A stretch of 64,000 nt of DNA from JACVRN01 sp036389255 (GCA_036389255.1 DASVQI010000024.1:806001-870000); one strand, 5' to 3'; shown: positions 8,651 to 17,410, counted from the stretch's first letter. Notes: generated by a model from the letters alone, not told the origin. Program-made: numbers and translations.

Positions 8651-9862
8651 ATGCAACTGGATGAAAAAGGCGCTAGGCTACTGCTGCTGGCGGCGCAGGG
8701 CATCATCGCGCGCCCGAAGCGGAAGGCCACCAAACGCGACGTGCTGACGATGATTCGCCGCATGGGCGCGCTACAGATTGACACGATTCATGTCGTCGCG
8801 CGCAGCCCCTACTTTGTGCTTTGGAGCCGGTTGGGCGAGTACGAGCCCGTGTGGCTGGAAGAGCTTCTTGAAGAGGGAGCCATCTTCGAGTACTGGTCGC
8901 ACGAGGCATGCTTTCTGCCCGTGGAAGATTATCCGCTCTATCGCCGCCGCATGCTGGAAGCGGAGTCTATGGGCTGGAAATATTCGGCCGCGTGGGTCAA
9001 GGCTCATCGAAAGGAGATTGACGGGCTCAAGCGGTTCATACGCGAGCACGGAGCCGTGCGCGCCGCAGACTTCGAGCGGACGGACGGCAAGGCTGGCGGC
9101 TGGTGGGAGTGGAAGACGGAGAAGCGCGCGCTTGAGATGCTCTTTACCGCCGGAGAGCTGATGATTGCGCGCCGCAGGAATTTCCAGAGAGTCTATGACC
9201 TGAGAGAGCGCGTGCTGCCCGGTTGGGACGACGCGCAACTTCCTTCCCGCGAAGAGGTGCGGCGAGAGCTTGCGTTAAAGGCCGTGCGCGCTCTGGGAAT
9301 CGCAAAGCCGCGATGGGTCGCGGACTACTTTCGCACGAACATGAAGGAGACGCTTGAGGCCGTGCGCGCTCTGGCAGAAGAAGGCGAGCTGCTCAGTGTC
9401 GAGGTCGAAGGATGGGACGAGCCGGGGCTTATTCACCCGGACAATATTAGACTGGCGAAGAGCGCGCTAGAAGGCTCGCTTGAGATGGAGCGCACGACGC
9501 TTCTCTCGCCTTTCGACCCGGTAGTTTGGGACAGGGCCAGAGCGCGCTTCATGTTCGACTTCGATTACAGGCTTGAATGCTACACGCCGGAAGCCAAGCG
9601 CCGCTACGGTTACTTTACTCTTCCCATTCTAAGGCGCGGCTCGCTCGTGGGTCGTCTGGACGCGAAGGCGCATCGCAAAGATGGCGTCTTTGAAATCAGG
9701 TCGCTGTACATGGAGCCGGGCGTGAAAGTTAAGGCCGAGCTGATTGAAGATATAGCTGCGGCCCTCACGGAATGCGCTCGCTGGCATAAGACTCCCGAAA
9801 TAATTGTCAGGCAATCCGACCCGCCCGCTCTCGCCTCGCGTCTTCAAAGAGCCGTAAGTTGA
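8651..9862 (+). CDS. YcaQ-like winged-helix (HTH_42) protein
   Basis: 403 residues from the chosen ATG. The family-typical start is ARLLLLAAQGI, followed by KRDVLTMIRRMGALQIDTIHV (split here as MIRRMGALQ and IDTIHV), then FEYWSHEACFLP near 93-104 and the LLSPFDPVVWDR block near residue 280. The family (PF06224) includes E. coli YcaQ, a DNA glycosylase acting on interstrand crosslinks, and Streptomyces AlkX/AZL-type proteins. The QxD-type region is represented by LQIDT, but I cannot confirm every catalytic residue. An upstream in-frame ATG at 8570 would add 27 residues (KCVLSRLRATG...) that do not resemble the family, so 8651 is preferred. It ends 4 bp before the convergent zapA stop. Confidence 0.8.
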   Translation: MQLDEKGARLLLLAAQGIIARPKRKATKRDVLTMIRRMGALQIDTIHVVARSPYFVLWSRLGEYEPVWLEELLEEGAIFEYWSHEACFLPVEDYPLYRRRMLEAESMGWKYSAAWVKAHRKEIDGLKRFIREHGAVRAADFERTDGKAGGWWEWKTEKRALEMLFTAGELMIARRRNFQRVYDLRERVLPGWDDAQLPSREEVRRELALKAVRALGIAKPRWVADYFRTNMKETLEAVRALAEEGELLSVEVEGWDEPGLIHPDNIRLAKSALEGSLEMERTTLLSPFDPVVWDRARARFMFDFDYRLECYTPEAKRRYGYFTLPILRRGSLVGRLDAKAHRKDGVFEIRSLYMEPGVKVKAELIEDIAAALTECARWHKTPEIIVRQSDPPALASRLQRAVS

Positions 9863-9866
9863 AGCG

Positions 9867-10349
9867 CTACGCGTCTTCCTTATCAGTTGCGGCCGCGTCC
9901 TTCGGGCTCTCTGCTCTGCCGGTCTGTAGCCTGTTGGAGATTTGGCTGCTGAGTCTTTCGCTTCTCTCCTTAACGGGGACTTCGGCGTCGAAGATGGCTT
10001 CAAACCATGTCTGCGTCTTGTTTGACTCGTCAGCTTTGGGGGAGTTGTCGGGCGCGGCTTCGGCCATCTCCGATTCGCCGGAAGGCGGCGCGGGTGAATC
10101 AACCGGCTCAGCCATGCGGGCTTTAAGGTCTTGAAGCTCGTCGGCTATGTTCAGGGCGGCCAGCACGGCTATGCGCGAAAGCTCGAAGGTAGTGGTGTGA
10201 GCGGAGATTTGACGCATGCGCTCGTCCACCACTTCTGCAATTCGCCTGATGTGCTCTTCGCCCTTTGGGGAGCGCAGGCTGTAGATTTGGTCGAAGATAC
10301 TTACCTTGACCGTGGGTGTCGCCTCGGAGGCTGAATCTTTATTCTCCAT
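9867..10349 (-). CDS. zapA: Cell division protein ZapA-like
   Basis: 160 residues. The N-terminal half (VKVSIFDQIYSLRS, then EEHIRRIAEVVDERMRQI, then RIAVLAALNIADELQDLKAR) is the ZapA fold: a small globular head and a coiled coil that bundles FtsZ filaments at the division ring. The C-terminal 70 residues are acidic, Pro/Ser-rich and low-complexity, then basic near the end, and do not belong to the core domain; ZapA is usually about 100 residues. The ATG at 10349 is preferred over upstream starts because the ZapA domain begins here and an AGGGAACGGG purine stretch precedes it. The gene is divergent from the PQQ-type gene (65-bp gap). No 6S RNA, a common zapA neighbour, is visible. Confidence 0.85.
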   Translation of the reverse strand: MENKDSASEATPTVKVSIFDQIYSLRSPKGEEHIRRIAEVVDERMRQISAHTTTFELSRIAVLAALNIADELQDLKARMAEPVDSPAPPSGESEMAEAAPDNSPKADESNKTQTWFEAIFDAEVPVKERSERLSSQISNRLQTGRAESPKDAAATDKEDA

Positions 10350-10414
10350 CCCGTTCCCTTTTGCCTTTGAAATGTGGCCGCGAGTAATATCAATCAGAGG
10401 GGAATAATATAGCA

Positions 10415-12289
10415 ATGCTTTTAGCTCATACCATACAGTCCGCGCATAAACTTTCAAAGCGGGCGCTCGCTTCCTGCGCGCTCGCGCTGCTCCTGTGCGC
10501 CGCCTGCTCACAGGCGATTTCCGCCGCGCCGCGATGGTCTGCGAAGCTGGACGGGAAGGTGCGGTTCTATCAGGCCACAGAGCTTGGCGTGCTAGTAGTT
10601 GGCACGGAAAAATCGCTGTACTCGGTGGATGCCGAAACCGGCGAAGTGCTGTGGCGTAGAAAGGACGCGCGTGTTGATGAGACGGACGTAGCGCCCGTCC
10701 CCGGCACCGATATTCTGCTCATAAGTCTTGAGCGCGGCGACAAGACGCGCCTTGAAGCCGTGGATTTAATGACGGGCGATTCCGTCTGGCGCTCGGACAA
10801 GGTGCGAGGCGGCGTCATGCAGATGACTTTCGACCCGGACTCGAATCTGGTAGCGGTCGTGCTGGCGCGAGACGCGAAGGGTCGCGCTCGCTCCGGCTTC
10901 AAGCGCAAGCCCGAAGTGCACGTCTTTAACCTTGCCACGGGCAGAGAGCTTTGGCGGCGAGAGCTTGAGGGAGAAGTGGAGATGATGCCCGCGCTCTGGA
11001 GCGAGGACGAGAGCAAGGACGTGCCGTACACGCTGGACAACTATCACCCGCCAGCCTTCATGGACGGACGCCTGTATCTCTTCTACGAGGGGCTCACCTC
11101 TCTGGACGCGCAGACGGGCAACGAGCGACGCCGCGAGAAGTTTCGCATCAACGAAGAGGGGCTGGCGCTGACGGAAGCAGACGCGGTCGCCGACGAGGGC
11201 CATATCTACACTTCGGGTCGCGGGCGGGTGCGCGCCATCTCTCGCGTGAGCGGCGATACGACGTGGGAAGCAAAGGATTTGGGCATCACGCCTCAGATGT
11301 TGATGGGACGCGACCGGCTCTTTGTTAGAACGGGCGGGCGATTTGCAAGGCTCGAAGACGGCGACGTGGAGGAGCGCGGCCCCTACGGCATAAGCGCGAT
11401 TGATTCTACAAACGGCAAGGTGCTGTGGCGCTACAAGGGAGCGGATAAAGGAATCACAAACATGGTCGTGCCGGACGCCGGGACTATTGTAGTAGCCGAC
11501 CGCGACGACCTTATCTTCATAGACGCCGAGACGGGAAAGCGCCGCATGAAGGTTTCGCACGGCATAGAGCGCGCGGCCTTCGTGCTCTTGAACAAGCGCG
11601 GTGAAGCGGTCGTGGGCGGGCAGAACGAGGTCGCTGCCTTTCAATTAGCGGACGGGCGCGAGAGCTGGCGCGAGCGGCATACAGCGCCGGGACGCGGGCT
11701 GCTCAGGACTGTGGCGGCGATTGCCGCACGCGCAGCGTCTCTATACTTTCGCTACGGCGGCGCGGGCCTAACAGCCTACAGGGGAGTGCGTCTTGCGACC
11801 TCGATTGCGAGCATACGGTGGTCTGGACTTGTGGCGCACGCGACCGCTTCGAATCTGACAGAGCTAGCGGCCAACTACTCGCGCGATTACGTCAGGGAAA
11901 GGCTCTCCACTTACGGCACGCTCGCGCGCGTGCGCTCGGCTTCTGTCCCTCAATCGCCGCGCTTCAGCATACCGCGCCCGTCAGCGTCGGATGTGGAAGA
12001 AAGACTGCTCGATAGACTCGACCCGGCGGCTCAGCTTGAGAAGCTGTCGCGCTTTCTCTGGCATCGTCGCAGGCTGGCGACCCTGCGCGGCCAGTGGCTC
12101 TATTTCTACACAGACCTGAAGGGAGCCGGGCGCGGGCTGGCGGGCGTCAACATCAACACCGGGCGCACGGAGAGGCGCATTGCCCTGAGCGACCCGGACG
12201 AGCGTTTCATCTCGGACGAGACAATGAACCTGCTCTACACGGTCAAAGACAACCGGCTCGTCGCGCACTCTTTGAGCGGCGGCGATTGA
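10415..12289 (+). CDS. Exported PQQ-like (quinoprotein-type) beta-propeller protein
   Basis: 624 residues with an N-terminal export signal (ALASCALALLLCAACS). The LLCAAC context could be a lipobox but is not canonical. The body shows repeated PQQ-blade motifs: VDAETGEVLWRR (about 71-82), VDLMTGDSVWRS, FNLATGRELWRR, IDSTNGKVLWRY and IDAETGKRRMKV. Such proteins are usually scaffolds, BamB-like assembly factors or redox proteins. No tryptophan-docking or PQQ-ligand set can be recognised, so enzymatic function is not supported. The last 200 residues depart from the blade pattern but regain it near the C-terminus (VNINTGRTERRI). A DUF2834 membrane protein follows after 25 bp, probably co-transcribed. 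Confidence 0.8.
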   Translation: MLLAHTIQSAHKLSKRALASCALALLLCAACSQAISAAPRWSAKLDGKVRFYQATELGVLVVGTEKSLYSVDAETGEVLWRRKDARVDETDVAPVPGTDILLISLERGDKTRLEAVDLMTGDSVWRSDKVRGGVMQMTFDPDSNLVAVVLARDAKGRARSGFKRKPEVHVFNLATGRELWRRELEGEVEMMPALWSEDESKDVPYTLDNYHPPAFMDGRLYLFYEGLTSLDAQTGNERRREKFRINEEGLALTEADAVADEGHIYTSGRGRVRAISRVSGDTTWEAKDLGITPQMLMGRDRLFVRTGGRFARLEDGDVEERGPYGISAIDSTNGKVLWRYKGADKGITNMVVPDAGTIVVADRDDLIFIDAETGKRRMKVSHGIERAAFVLLNKRGEAVVGGQNEVAAFQLADGRESWRERHTAPGRGLLRTVAAIAARAASLYFRYGGAGLTAYRGVRLATSIASIRWSGLVAHATASNLTELAANYSRDYVRERLSTYGTLARVRSASVPQSPRFSIPRPSASDVEERLLDRLDPAAQLEKLSRFLWHRRRLATLRGQWLYFYTDLKGAGRGLAGVNINTGRTERRIALSDPDERFISDETMNLLYTVKDNRLVAHSLSGGD

Positions 12290-12314
12290 GTCGGGCCACA
12301 CGCGGAGGCGAGTT

Positions 12315-12671
12315 ATGAAATGGCTCTACCTGATTCTGGCCCTGCTGGGAGCATTGCTTCCGCTATCACAGCTAGCGCCGTTTCTGGCGACTTACGGGCT
12401 GGACGTGCCGCTTCTCTTCAGGCAGCTTTTCCAGACGCACGCCTCAGCCTTCTTCGGGCTCGATGTCATAGTATCGTCGGTGGTGCTGTGGCTCTTCGTC
12501 TTCTCGGAGGGCAGGAGGCTTCGCATGAGAAACCTGTGGCTCTACATCCTCTGCAATCTGGCGGTAGGCGTATCCTTGGCTCTACCGTTGTTTCTGTTTT
12601 TCCGCGAGGGCGCGCGGGTTAGAGTACACGGCGACGCGGCCTCCTTCTCCGACCGCCCAGCCGTAGATTGA
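12315..12671 (+). CDS. DUF2834 membrane protein
   Basis: 118 residues with three predicted transmembrane segments (about 3-22, 47-65 and 73-93). The family-typical elements are YLILALLGALLPLSQ at the start and FFGLDVIVSSVVLWLFV in the middle. A good GGAGGCGAG ribosome-binding site precedes the ATG. DUF2834 proteins have no established function. The charged last 25 residues are encoded in DNA that is also the 3' end of the convergent propeller gene: the two genes overlap tail to tail by 90 bp. Confidence 0.8.
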   Translation: MKWLYLILALLGALLPLSQLAPFLATYGLDVPLLFRQLFQTHASAFFGLDVIVSSVVLWLFVFSEGRRLRMRNLWLYILCNLAVGVSLALPLFLFFREGARVRVHGDAASFSDRPAVD

Positions 12672-13640
12672 GGCAAAGCTCGTACTGTGAAAGCCTTCAG
12701 CGCCCAAGACAGTCCAGCTTTGCCCCCTGTCGGTCGAATATTCGGAGCCTGAAGGGCCGACCGCTATCAGCAAAGGCTTCTTCGCGCCCGGCACAAAGGC
12801 CACGCACGACCTGTAACCCGCAGGCCCGGCGCCTTTGATGAGAGTCCACGTTCTTCCACCATCGCTCGTGACGGCGACGTTATCTTTGGCCTCGCGCTCC
12901 TTCGTGTAATCGCCGCCGACGGCCACACCCCGCCGCGCGTTCCAGAACGTGACGGAGAAGATTCCGGCAGACTTGCCGCTAGCCACGGGCGTCTTTGTCA
13001 CTGCCCAAGTGCGGCCTCCGTCAGTTGAACGGAAGATGCGCGCGCCTTCGGGGCCGCCAGTGCCGAACCAGACGTTTCGTTTGCCCTCTACCGCTATGCT
13101 GGTGCCGCTTGCCGCGAAAGCTCCCTCGCCCGCCAGAGCCGCGGGCATACCGTCTGACGGCATCTCGTTCCAAGTGCGGCCCCCGTCGGAAGTCTTGATG
13201 ATTAGGAAGCGCCCGCCCACAGGGTCGCTGACGGCAATGCCGTTGTCGCTATCCCAGAAAGCCATCGAGTCAAAGAAAGCTCCCGGCCTGCTGCTCTTGA
13301 ACTGCAACTCCCAAGTTTTCCCGCCGTCGGTCGTCTTGTAGATTCTGGACTTCTCGCCCTCTCCGATTGCAAGCAGATAGGCTGTGTCGGCGTCGAAAGC
13401 ATCAACGTCTCGAAAATCAAGCTCGGACGCGCCGGGCACTGTGCCTGCGACCCACGTCTTCCCGCCGTCCGTAGTGCGCGCGTAAGTCCCCTTATCGCCG
13501 CTCGCCCACGCGACGCTGCGGCTGACGGCGCTCACGCCCCTGAGCCTGACCTGCGTGCCGCTCACTTGCGCGGCCCACTGAGCGCTGGCCGCGCCAACTG
13601 TCATCACGGCAAACAGTATGAAGGTGACTATCTTTGCCAT
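12582..13640 (-). CDS. Exported Ycf48/BNR-type beta-propeller protein
   Basis: 352 residues from the ATG at 13640. The signal peptide is AKIVTFILFAVMTVGAASA. The body is built of repeated blades with the TSDGGRTW / TTDGGKTW signature (at least six copies) and alternating acidic loops, as in Ycf48/HCF136-type propellers and sialidase-like BNR proteins. Sialidase catalytic residues are not apparent. Because it lies outside photosynthesis genes, a structural or binding role is more likely than photosystem assembly. Upstream in-frame starts would translate into a palindromic repeat (13682-13748), so they were rejected. The 3' end overlaps the DUF2834 gene by 90 bp. Confidence 0.8.
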   Translation of the reverse strand: MAKIVTFILFAVMTVGAASAQWAAQVSGTQVRLRGVSAVSRSVAWASGDKGTYARTTDGGKTWVAGTVPGASELDFRDVDAFDADTAYLLAIGEGEKSRIYKTTDGGKTWELQFKSSRPGAFFDSMAFWDSDNGIAVSDPVGGRFLIIKTSDGGRTWNEMPSDGMPAALAGEGAFAASGTSIAVEGKRNVWFGTGGPEGARIFRSTDGGRTWAVTKTPVASGKSAGIFSVTFWNARRGVAVGGDYTKEREAKDNVAVTSDGGRTWTLIKGAGPAGYRSCVAFVPGAKKPLLIAVGPSGSEYSTDRGQSWTVLGAEGFHSTSFASIYGWAVGEGGRVAVYSNPRALAEKQKQR

Positions 13641-13681
13641 ATGGAAACCTGTCTTCAATTCGTTTCTCAGCGCCCCCTCTC

Positions 13682-13748
13682 GCGTCTCTCTGCGTCTCTG
13701 CGGTGAATGACTTTCAAAGCTACTCACCGCAGAGACGCAGAGAGACGC
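13682..13748. repeat. Perfect 25-bp inverted repeat (CACCGCAGAGACGCAG family, copy 1)
   Basis: Arms 13682-13706 and 13724-13748 are perfect reverse complements over 25 bp around a 17-bp loop. The right arm is identical over 25 bp to the left arm of the copy at 29604-29628. It lies between the Ycf48-like and creatininase genes. Confidence 0.9.
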
Positions 13749-13768
13749 TGAGGTTTACGCAGAGAAGT

Positions 13769-14626
13769 TTATAATCCCGCCATGTCCCACTTTCTGATTA
13801 CTTCGCCAATCAGCCCGGCTACTTTGTCCGTGACTTTGTCGAAATACTCTCTGGCCTTTTTCTGGTCGAAGTTGGGATAGCCCTGCCCCGGTTGATACAG
13901 ACCGATTGAGGACGGAAAGGGAGCGGCAGACCACGTGCCGGGAGCGGGGTAGGCTGTGGCAAGGTCATCTTTGTAGCGCTTCTGCTGCACGAGGCTTGGG
14001 TCTATGGCCTGTATGAATGCCGTCTCGTTAAGGCCCGCGTGGCCGCCGTCTTCGCCAAAGACCTGTTTGGTTACGTCGGAAGCGAACGACCACCAGTTGA
14101 TGACGAGCGTCCGCACGTGTCGCTCGGCTGAGACTTCTGCGGCGACCGCGTTGAGCACAGTCGTCTGCGGCCCGCCGTGCCCGTTCAGGATGATGATGTT
14201 GCGGAAGCCGTTCTTCACGAGCCCTTCCAAGACCTGCTTGATGAAGGGACGATAGGCGGATTCTGTAATCTGAAAAGCGCCCGGATAGGCTTCCATGCTG
14301 CCCGTCATGCCGTAGGGAACAGTCGGGGCTATCATGGCGTTTACGCGGCGGGCTATGCGCTGGGCTATGGCCATAGGCGCTGTGTTGTCAGCGCCGTTGT
14401 TGATGACGCCGTGCGGCTCAAGCGTCCCCGTGGGAAGCAGCACCGTCTGAATCCGACCGGGCACGACCTCACGAAACTCCATCCAGTTAATTCGCTCCAT
14501 CTCGCGCGTAGAAACAAAGTCGCCCTGAGCATTGGCCGCGCCCGGGCCGCCGTTCTGCGCCTTAACAGACGCGTGCGCGGCCAGCGCCAGAACCATTATC
14601 AGCGCATACAAAGAGAGCTTCATCAT
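13769..14626 (-). CDS. Secreted creatininase-family amidohydrolase
   Basis: 285 residues. The signal peptide (SLYALIMVLALAAHASVKA) marks it as exported, whereas the best known creatininases are cytoplasmic. Creatininase-family motifs are PTGTLEPHG (about 66-74), NGADN (about 77-81), ILNGHGG (about 147-153) and EDGGHAGLNET (about 191-201). In the family, His, Asp, Glu and His residues in these blocks bind two metal ions. The first block departs from the common EQHGPHLP form: the second His is replaced in GVINNG, although an Asp follows. Members include creatininase, mycofactocin MftE and FAPy deformylase, and the substrate cannot be assigned. The gene is followed by the palindromic repeat and preceded by the S46 peptidase gene, 43 bp away on the same strand. 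Confidence 0.82.
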   Translation of the reverse strand: MMKLSLYALIMVLALAAHASVKAQNGGPGAANAQGDFVSTREMERINWMEFREVVPGRIQTVLLPTGTLEPHGVINNGADNTAPMAIAQRIARRVNAMIAPTVPYGMTGSMEAYPGAFQITESAYRPFIKQVLEGLVKNGFRNIIILNGHGGPQTTVLNAVAAEVSAERHVRTLVINWWSFASDVTKQVFGEDGGHAGLNETAFIQAIDPSLVQQKRYKDDLATAYPAPGTWSAAPFPSSIGLYQPGQGYPNFDQKKAREYFDKVTDKVAGLIGEVIRKWDMAGL

Positions 14627-14669
14627 CTTCCGACTCCTTCCCGTCCTAGAGGGACGACGACCGTTTTTT

Positions 14670-16745
14670 TCACTGGCCCGTCAGTTCGTTGACCAGCTCG
14701 TTAGCGCCATACATCTTCCTGAGAGCTTCCGTGATGGCCAGGCTGTGAACCGCCACGGCGCGACCGCCTTCCGCGTCCTCCACGTACCAGTAGCGGTTCG
14801 GCAGCTTCTGCAAGTTGCTGTCGAAGTTCAGGCCGACTATCTCCGCGTTGCGGTTTATGATGGGACTGCCTGAGTTGCCGCCTATGGTGTCCGCCGTGTA
14901 GACGAAGTTGAAGGGCGTAGAGAGGTCGAGCAAACTTCTCTTCTCTTTGAACCGGGCGGGCAGGTCAAAAGGCGGCTTTTCGCTAAACCCTTCGGCGCGG
15001 TTGTACAGGCCATAGAAGGTCGTCTTATAAGGCACGAGCGTTGTGTCCTCTTCGTAGCCCATGACTTTGCCATAGCTCAAGCGCAGGTTCGAGTTGGCGT
15101 CCGGGTAGATGCTCTTTCCGTAAACGGCAAAGCGCGCGCCCGCAATCTTCTGGCCCGCGCTCGCCTCCACGCTCTTAATCCGTGTTTCGTTCCACGCGCG
15201 AAGCTCTCTGATGATGGGCTCCACTTTTCTGGCCAGCACAATCAGGGGGTCGTCGGATTTTGCCACGGCCTCTTTTCCGCCCTCAATCAGCGCACGTCTG
15301 ACAGCCACGTCCATGAGCTTCGTGCCTGTGATGACACGCCTTGCGACTTCCGTGGGCGTCTGTCCCTCAAGCGCTGCGCGTACGAAGGGGTCGTCAGCGC
15401 CTAGCACGCGCCTGCCCTCTTCCAGCCAAGCGGTCAGCACGGCCTCGTCCATCTCCGTGTAGATTGGAGCGCTTGAGAAGAGATTCAGTCTTAAGGATTC
15501 GAGCCGGTTGTCTCGGTACTCTGCGAAGCGCTCCGAGTTGGGCTTCGGCACCTCTTCGCTGTAGCGAACGATTGAAGTCGCTATGGAGCTTAAGCGGGCG
15601 GGCTCAAGACTGCTGAAGGCTATACGCTTAGCCATGTTTGGCAACTCAGCGTAGGCGGTCGCCACGTCATCCCACGCAGCGCCGAACTCTCTCTGCAATT
15701 CCGGACGACGTGCGACCTCGGAGCGAAGCGACCGCTCCTGCTCCTCTTTCGTGGCGAACATGCGCGGGTTCATCAAGCCTTCCTGCTGGCCCGTGAGCCG
15801 CTTGATGGAGTTCTCTAAAGAGCGCAGAGCCGAACCTGCGCGCCGAGCCTGCTCTGCGCCCTGCGCGCTGTAGCGCTCAAGCGCGTCGCGTCTAGACGTC
15901 CAGACACGCATTTGCAGAGGATTGCCAACATCCCTTTGGTACTTTAGCTGCGCGACCGTCATCAGCCTGTCTGTAGAGCCCGGATTGCCGGACAGCAGTA
16001 CGAACTCTCCGTCCGCAGGGCCTGCCTTTGACCACTTGAAATAATTTTCCGTGCTGGCGGGCTGGTTGTTCTCGTAGACGCGCAGGAAGGTCACGTCTAA
16101 GCAGTAGCGCGGGAAGGTGAAGTTGTCATAGTCGCCGCCGAAGAAGGCTATCTGCTCTTCAGGCGCGAAGACCAGCCGCACGTCCGAGTACCTCTTGAAG
16201 CGATAGAGCCAGTACTCGCCGCCGCTATAGAACATGACGACGTTGCTCACGAGCCCGGTCTTCTGCTTCGACTCGCTCTCAATCTGTGCAATCTCTGCGC
16301 GGCGCTGGTTGTTGGCATCACTGGCGTTGCTTCCGGCCTTGACCGCTCCCTGCACGCGCCGCGTCACGTCTTCATAAGAAACAAGCACGTCTATCTCAAG
16401 GTCTGGACACTTCAGCTCTTCCGAAGCCGTGCGCGCGTAGAAGCCGTTCTTTGTCAGGTTGCGCTCGGGCGTAGAGAGCTTGGCAATCTGGCCCGACGCA
16501 ACGTGCTGGTTCGTCATCACCAGCCCCTTCGGGGAGACGAAAGCGCCGCTCGCCGTGCCTACTTTGACGGAAGCCAGCCGCACATGCTCAAGCCAAGCGT
16601 CCGAAGGCTCAAAACCGTATCGCTCCTTCCAGAGCTTTCGCGGCGGATTATCGAAAGTCCACATCCCCTCGTCGGCCAAAGAGAGCGGAGCAACCGAACC
16701 CAGTAAAATAACGGTCAACAGTAAAGAGACTATTCTTTTCATCAT
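14670..16745 (-). CDS. S46 family dipeptidyl-peptidase (DPP7/DPP11 type)
   Basis: 691 residues from the ATG at 16745; a GTG six codons upstream is an alternative start. The signal peptide (MMKRIVSLLLTVILLGS) is followed by the mature start DEGMWTFDN, typical of S46 enzymes. The catalytic triad is visible: His81 in VMTNQHVAS, the Asp in TFPRYCLDVTFL near residue 222, and the Ser in TIGGNSGSP near 622. S46 peptidases are chymotrypsin-fold exopeptidases with a helical cap that release dipeptides from the N-terminus in the periplasm, supporting growth on peptides. Whether it prefers hydrophobic (DPP7) or acidic (DPP11) residues depends on a position after the catalytic Ser that I cannot assign by eye. 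Length is normal for the family. Confidence 0.92.
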   Translation of the reverse strand: MMKRIVSLLLTVILLGSVAPLSLADEGMWTFDNPPRKLWKERYGFEPSDAWLEHVRLASVKVGTASGAFVSPKGLVMTNQHVASGQIAKLSTPERNLTKNGFYARTASEELKCPDLEIDVLVSYEDVTRRVQGAVKAGSNASDANNQRRAEIAQIESESKQKTGLVSNVVMFYSGGEYWLYRFKRYSDVRLVFAPEEQIAFFGGDYDNFTFPRYCLDVTFLRVYENNQPASTENYFKWSKAGPADGEFVLLSGNPGSTDRLMTVAQLKYQRDVGNPLQMRVWTSRRDALERYSAQGAEQARRAGSALRSLENSIKRLTGQQEGLMNPRMFATKEEQERSLRSEVARRPELQREFGAAWDDVATAYAELPNMAKRIAFSSLEPARLSSIATSIVRYSEEVPKPNSERFAEYRDNRLESLRLNLFSSAPIYTEMDEAVLTAWLEEGRRVLGADDPFVRAALEGQTPTEVARRVITGTKLMDVAVRRALIEGGKEAVAKSDDPLIVLARKVEPIIRELRAWNETRIKSVEASAGQKIAGARFAVYGKSIYPDANSNLRLSYGKVMGYEEDTTLVPYKTTFYGLYNRAEGFSEKPPFDLPARFKEKRSLLDLSTPFNFVYTADTIGGNSGSPIINRNAEIVGLNFDSNLQKLPNRYWYVEDAEGGRAVAVHSLAITEALRKMYGANELVNELTGQ

Positions 16746-16873
16746 AAGCTTTAGAGAATTCACCGTAGAGTAAGATATGCGACCGGGGGCAAGCCTCGCG
16801 CTTAAGGGAAAGGGGGATTCCGCTCACAGGGGGAACGTTTGATGAACTGAATTATGAGGAATAGATAAACTAA

Positions 16874-16894
16874 CTTTCGGATGTCACCCGAAAG
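16874..16894 (-). terminator. Possible terminator of the STAS gene
   Basis: CTTTCGG and CCGAAAG form a perfect 7-bp stem with a 7-nt loop, 35 bp beyond the STAS stop. Read on the minus strand it is followed by TTAGTTTA, which is T-rich but not a clean run. Confidence 0.5.
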
Positions 16895-16928
16895 GGAGCC
16901 GCCCGCAGCAGAACAGGGGCGGCCGGGC

Positions 16929-17279
16929 TTAAGCATTACCGGCAGACTTGCGCACGGCTTCCGCTTCGTCGTCATAGACTTCAAATATTGACAGCAGGCT
17001 GCTCAGCGCCATCACCTCTTCGACCTTATGCGGAAGGTTCAACAGCCTCAGATGGCCACTGACGCGATTCAGAGCCACGGAACCGGAAACCAGCTCGCCC
17101 ACCCCGCTCGAGTCAATGTACTTGACCCCGGCAAAGTTCAGTATGACCTTCTCCTTGCCCTCCTGAATCAGCCGACGGATACTGTCGCGCAGCTCCGCGC
17201 TCCCGCCGCCCATAATAATGTTGCCCTCAAGGTCTAGGACGACCGCATCCCCGGCCTCGCGCTCCCTGATTGTCAGCAT
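16929..17279 (-). CDS. STAS-domain anti-anti-sigma factor (RsbV/SpoIIAA-like)
   Basis: 116 residues, a single STAS domain. The phosphorylatable serine lies in YIDSSGVGEL (Ser57/Ser58), preceded by VILNFAGV, as in anti-sigma factor antagonists. Such proteins bind an RsbW-like kinase when dephosphorylated and so free a sigma factor, though many bacterial STAS proteins act in other partner-switching systems. The GNIIMGGGSAELRDS loop is typical of the short acidobacterial and delta-proteobacterial forms. No kinase or phosphatase gene is adjacent. A good promoter and a GGGAG ribosome-binding site precede it. It is transcribed divergently from the riboswitch unit. Confidence 0.88.
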   Translation of the reverse strand: MLTIREREAGDAVVLDLEGNIIMGGGSAELRDSIRRLIQEGKEKVILNFAGVKYIDSSGVGELVSGSVALNRVSGHLRLLNLPHKVEEVMALSSLLSIFEVYDDEAEAVRKSAGNA

Positions 17280-17315
17280 CTATCTAAAACTCCCGAACAA
17301 ACTATTTACCCACAG

Positions 17316-17344
17316 GTTTTATGCCAAGCACCGCCAATAGTCAA
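17316..17344 (-). promoter_or_regulatory. Sigma70-type promoter of the STAS gene
   Basis: On the minus strand: TTGACT (17339-17344), 17-bp spacer, TAAAAC (17316-17321), about 40 bp before the ATG. Confidence 0.6.
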
Positions 17345-17410
17345 GAAGAGATGAAAGCGAGTCTCGACTCTTAATTCCCTGCTTCGCTTACAAGGCCGGA
17401 ATCGAAAGTA

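Noticed and set aside
9863..9866. 6S RNA next to zapA
   Set aside because: Only 4 bp separate zapA from the convergent gene, and the other side is a 65-bp divergent promoter gap; there is no room for the RNA.
10766..11644. Minus-strand open frame of 292 residues
   Set aside because: Lies entirely within the PQQ-type propeller gene; a result of high GC, with no recognisable protein features.
16802..16984. Small minus-strand open frame of 60 residues overlapping the STAS gene
   Set aside because: It overlaps the STAS gene in another frame and crosses the terminator-like hairpin; no ribosome-binding site and no protein-like features.
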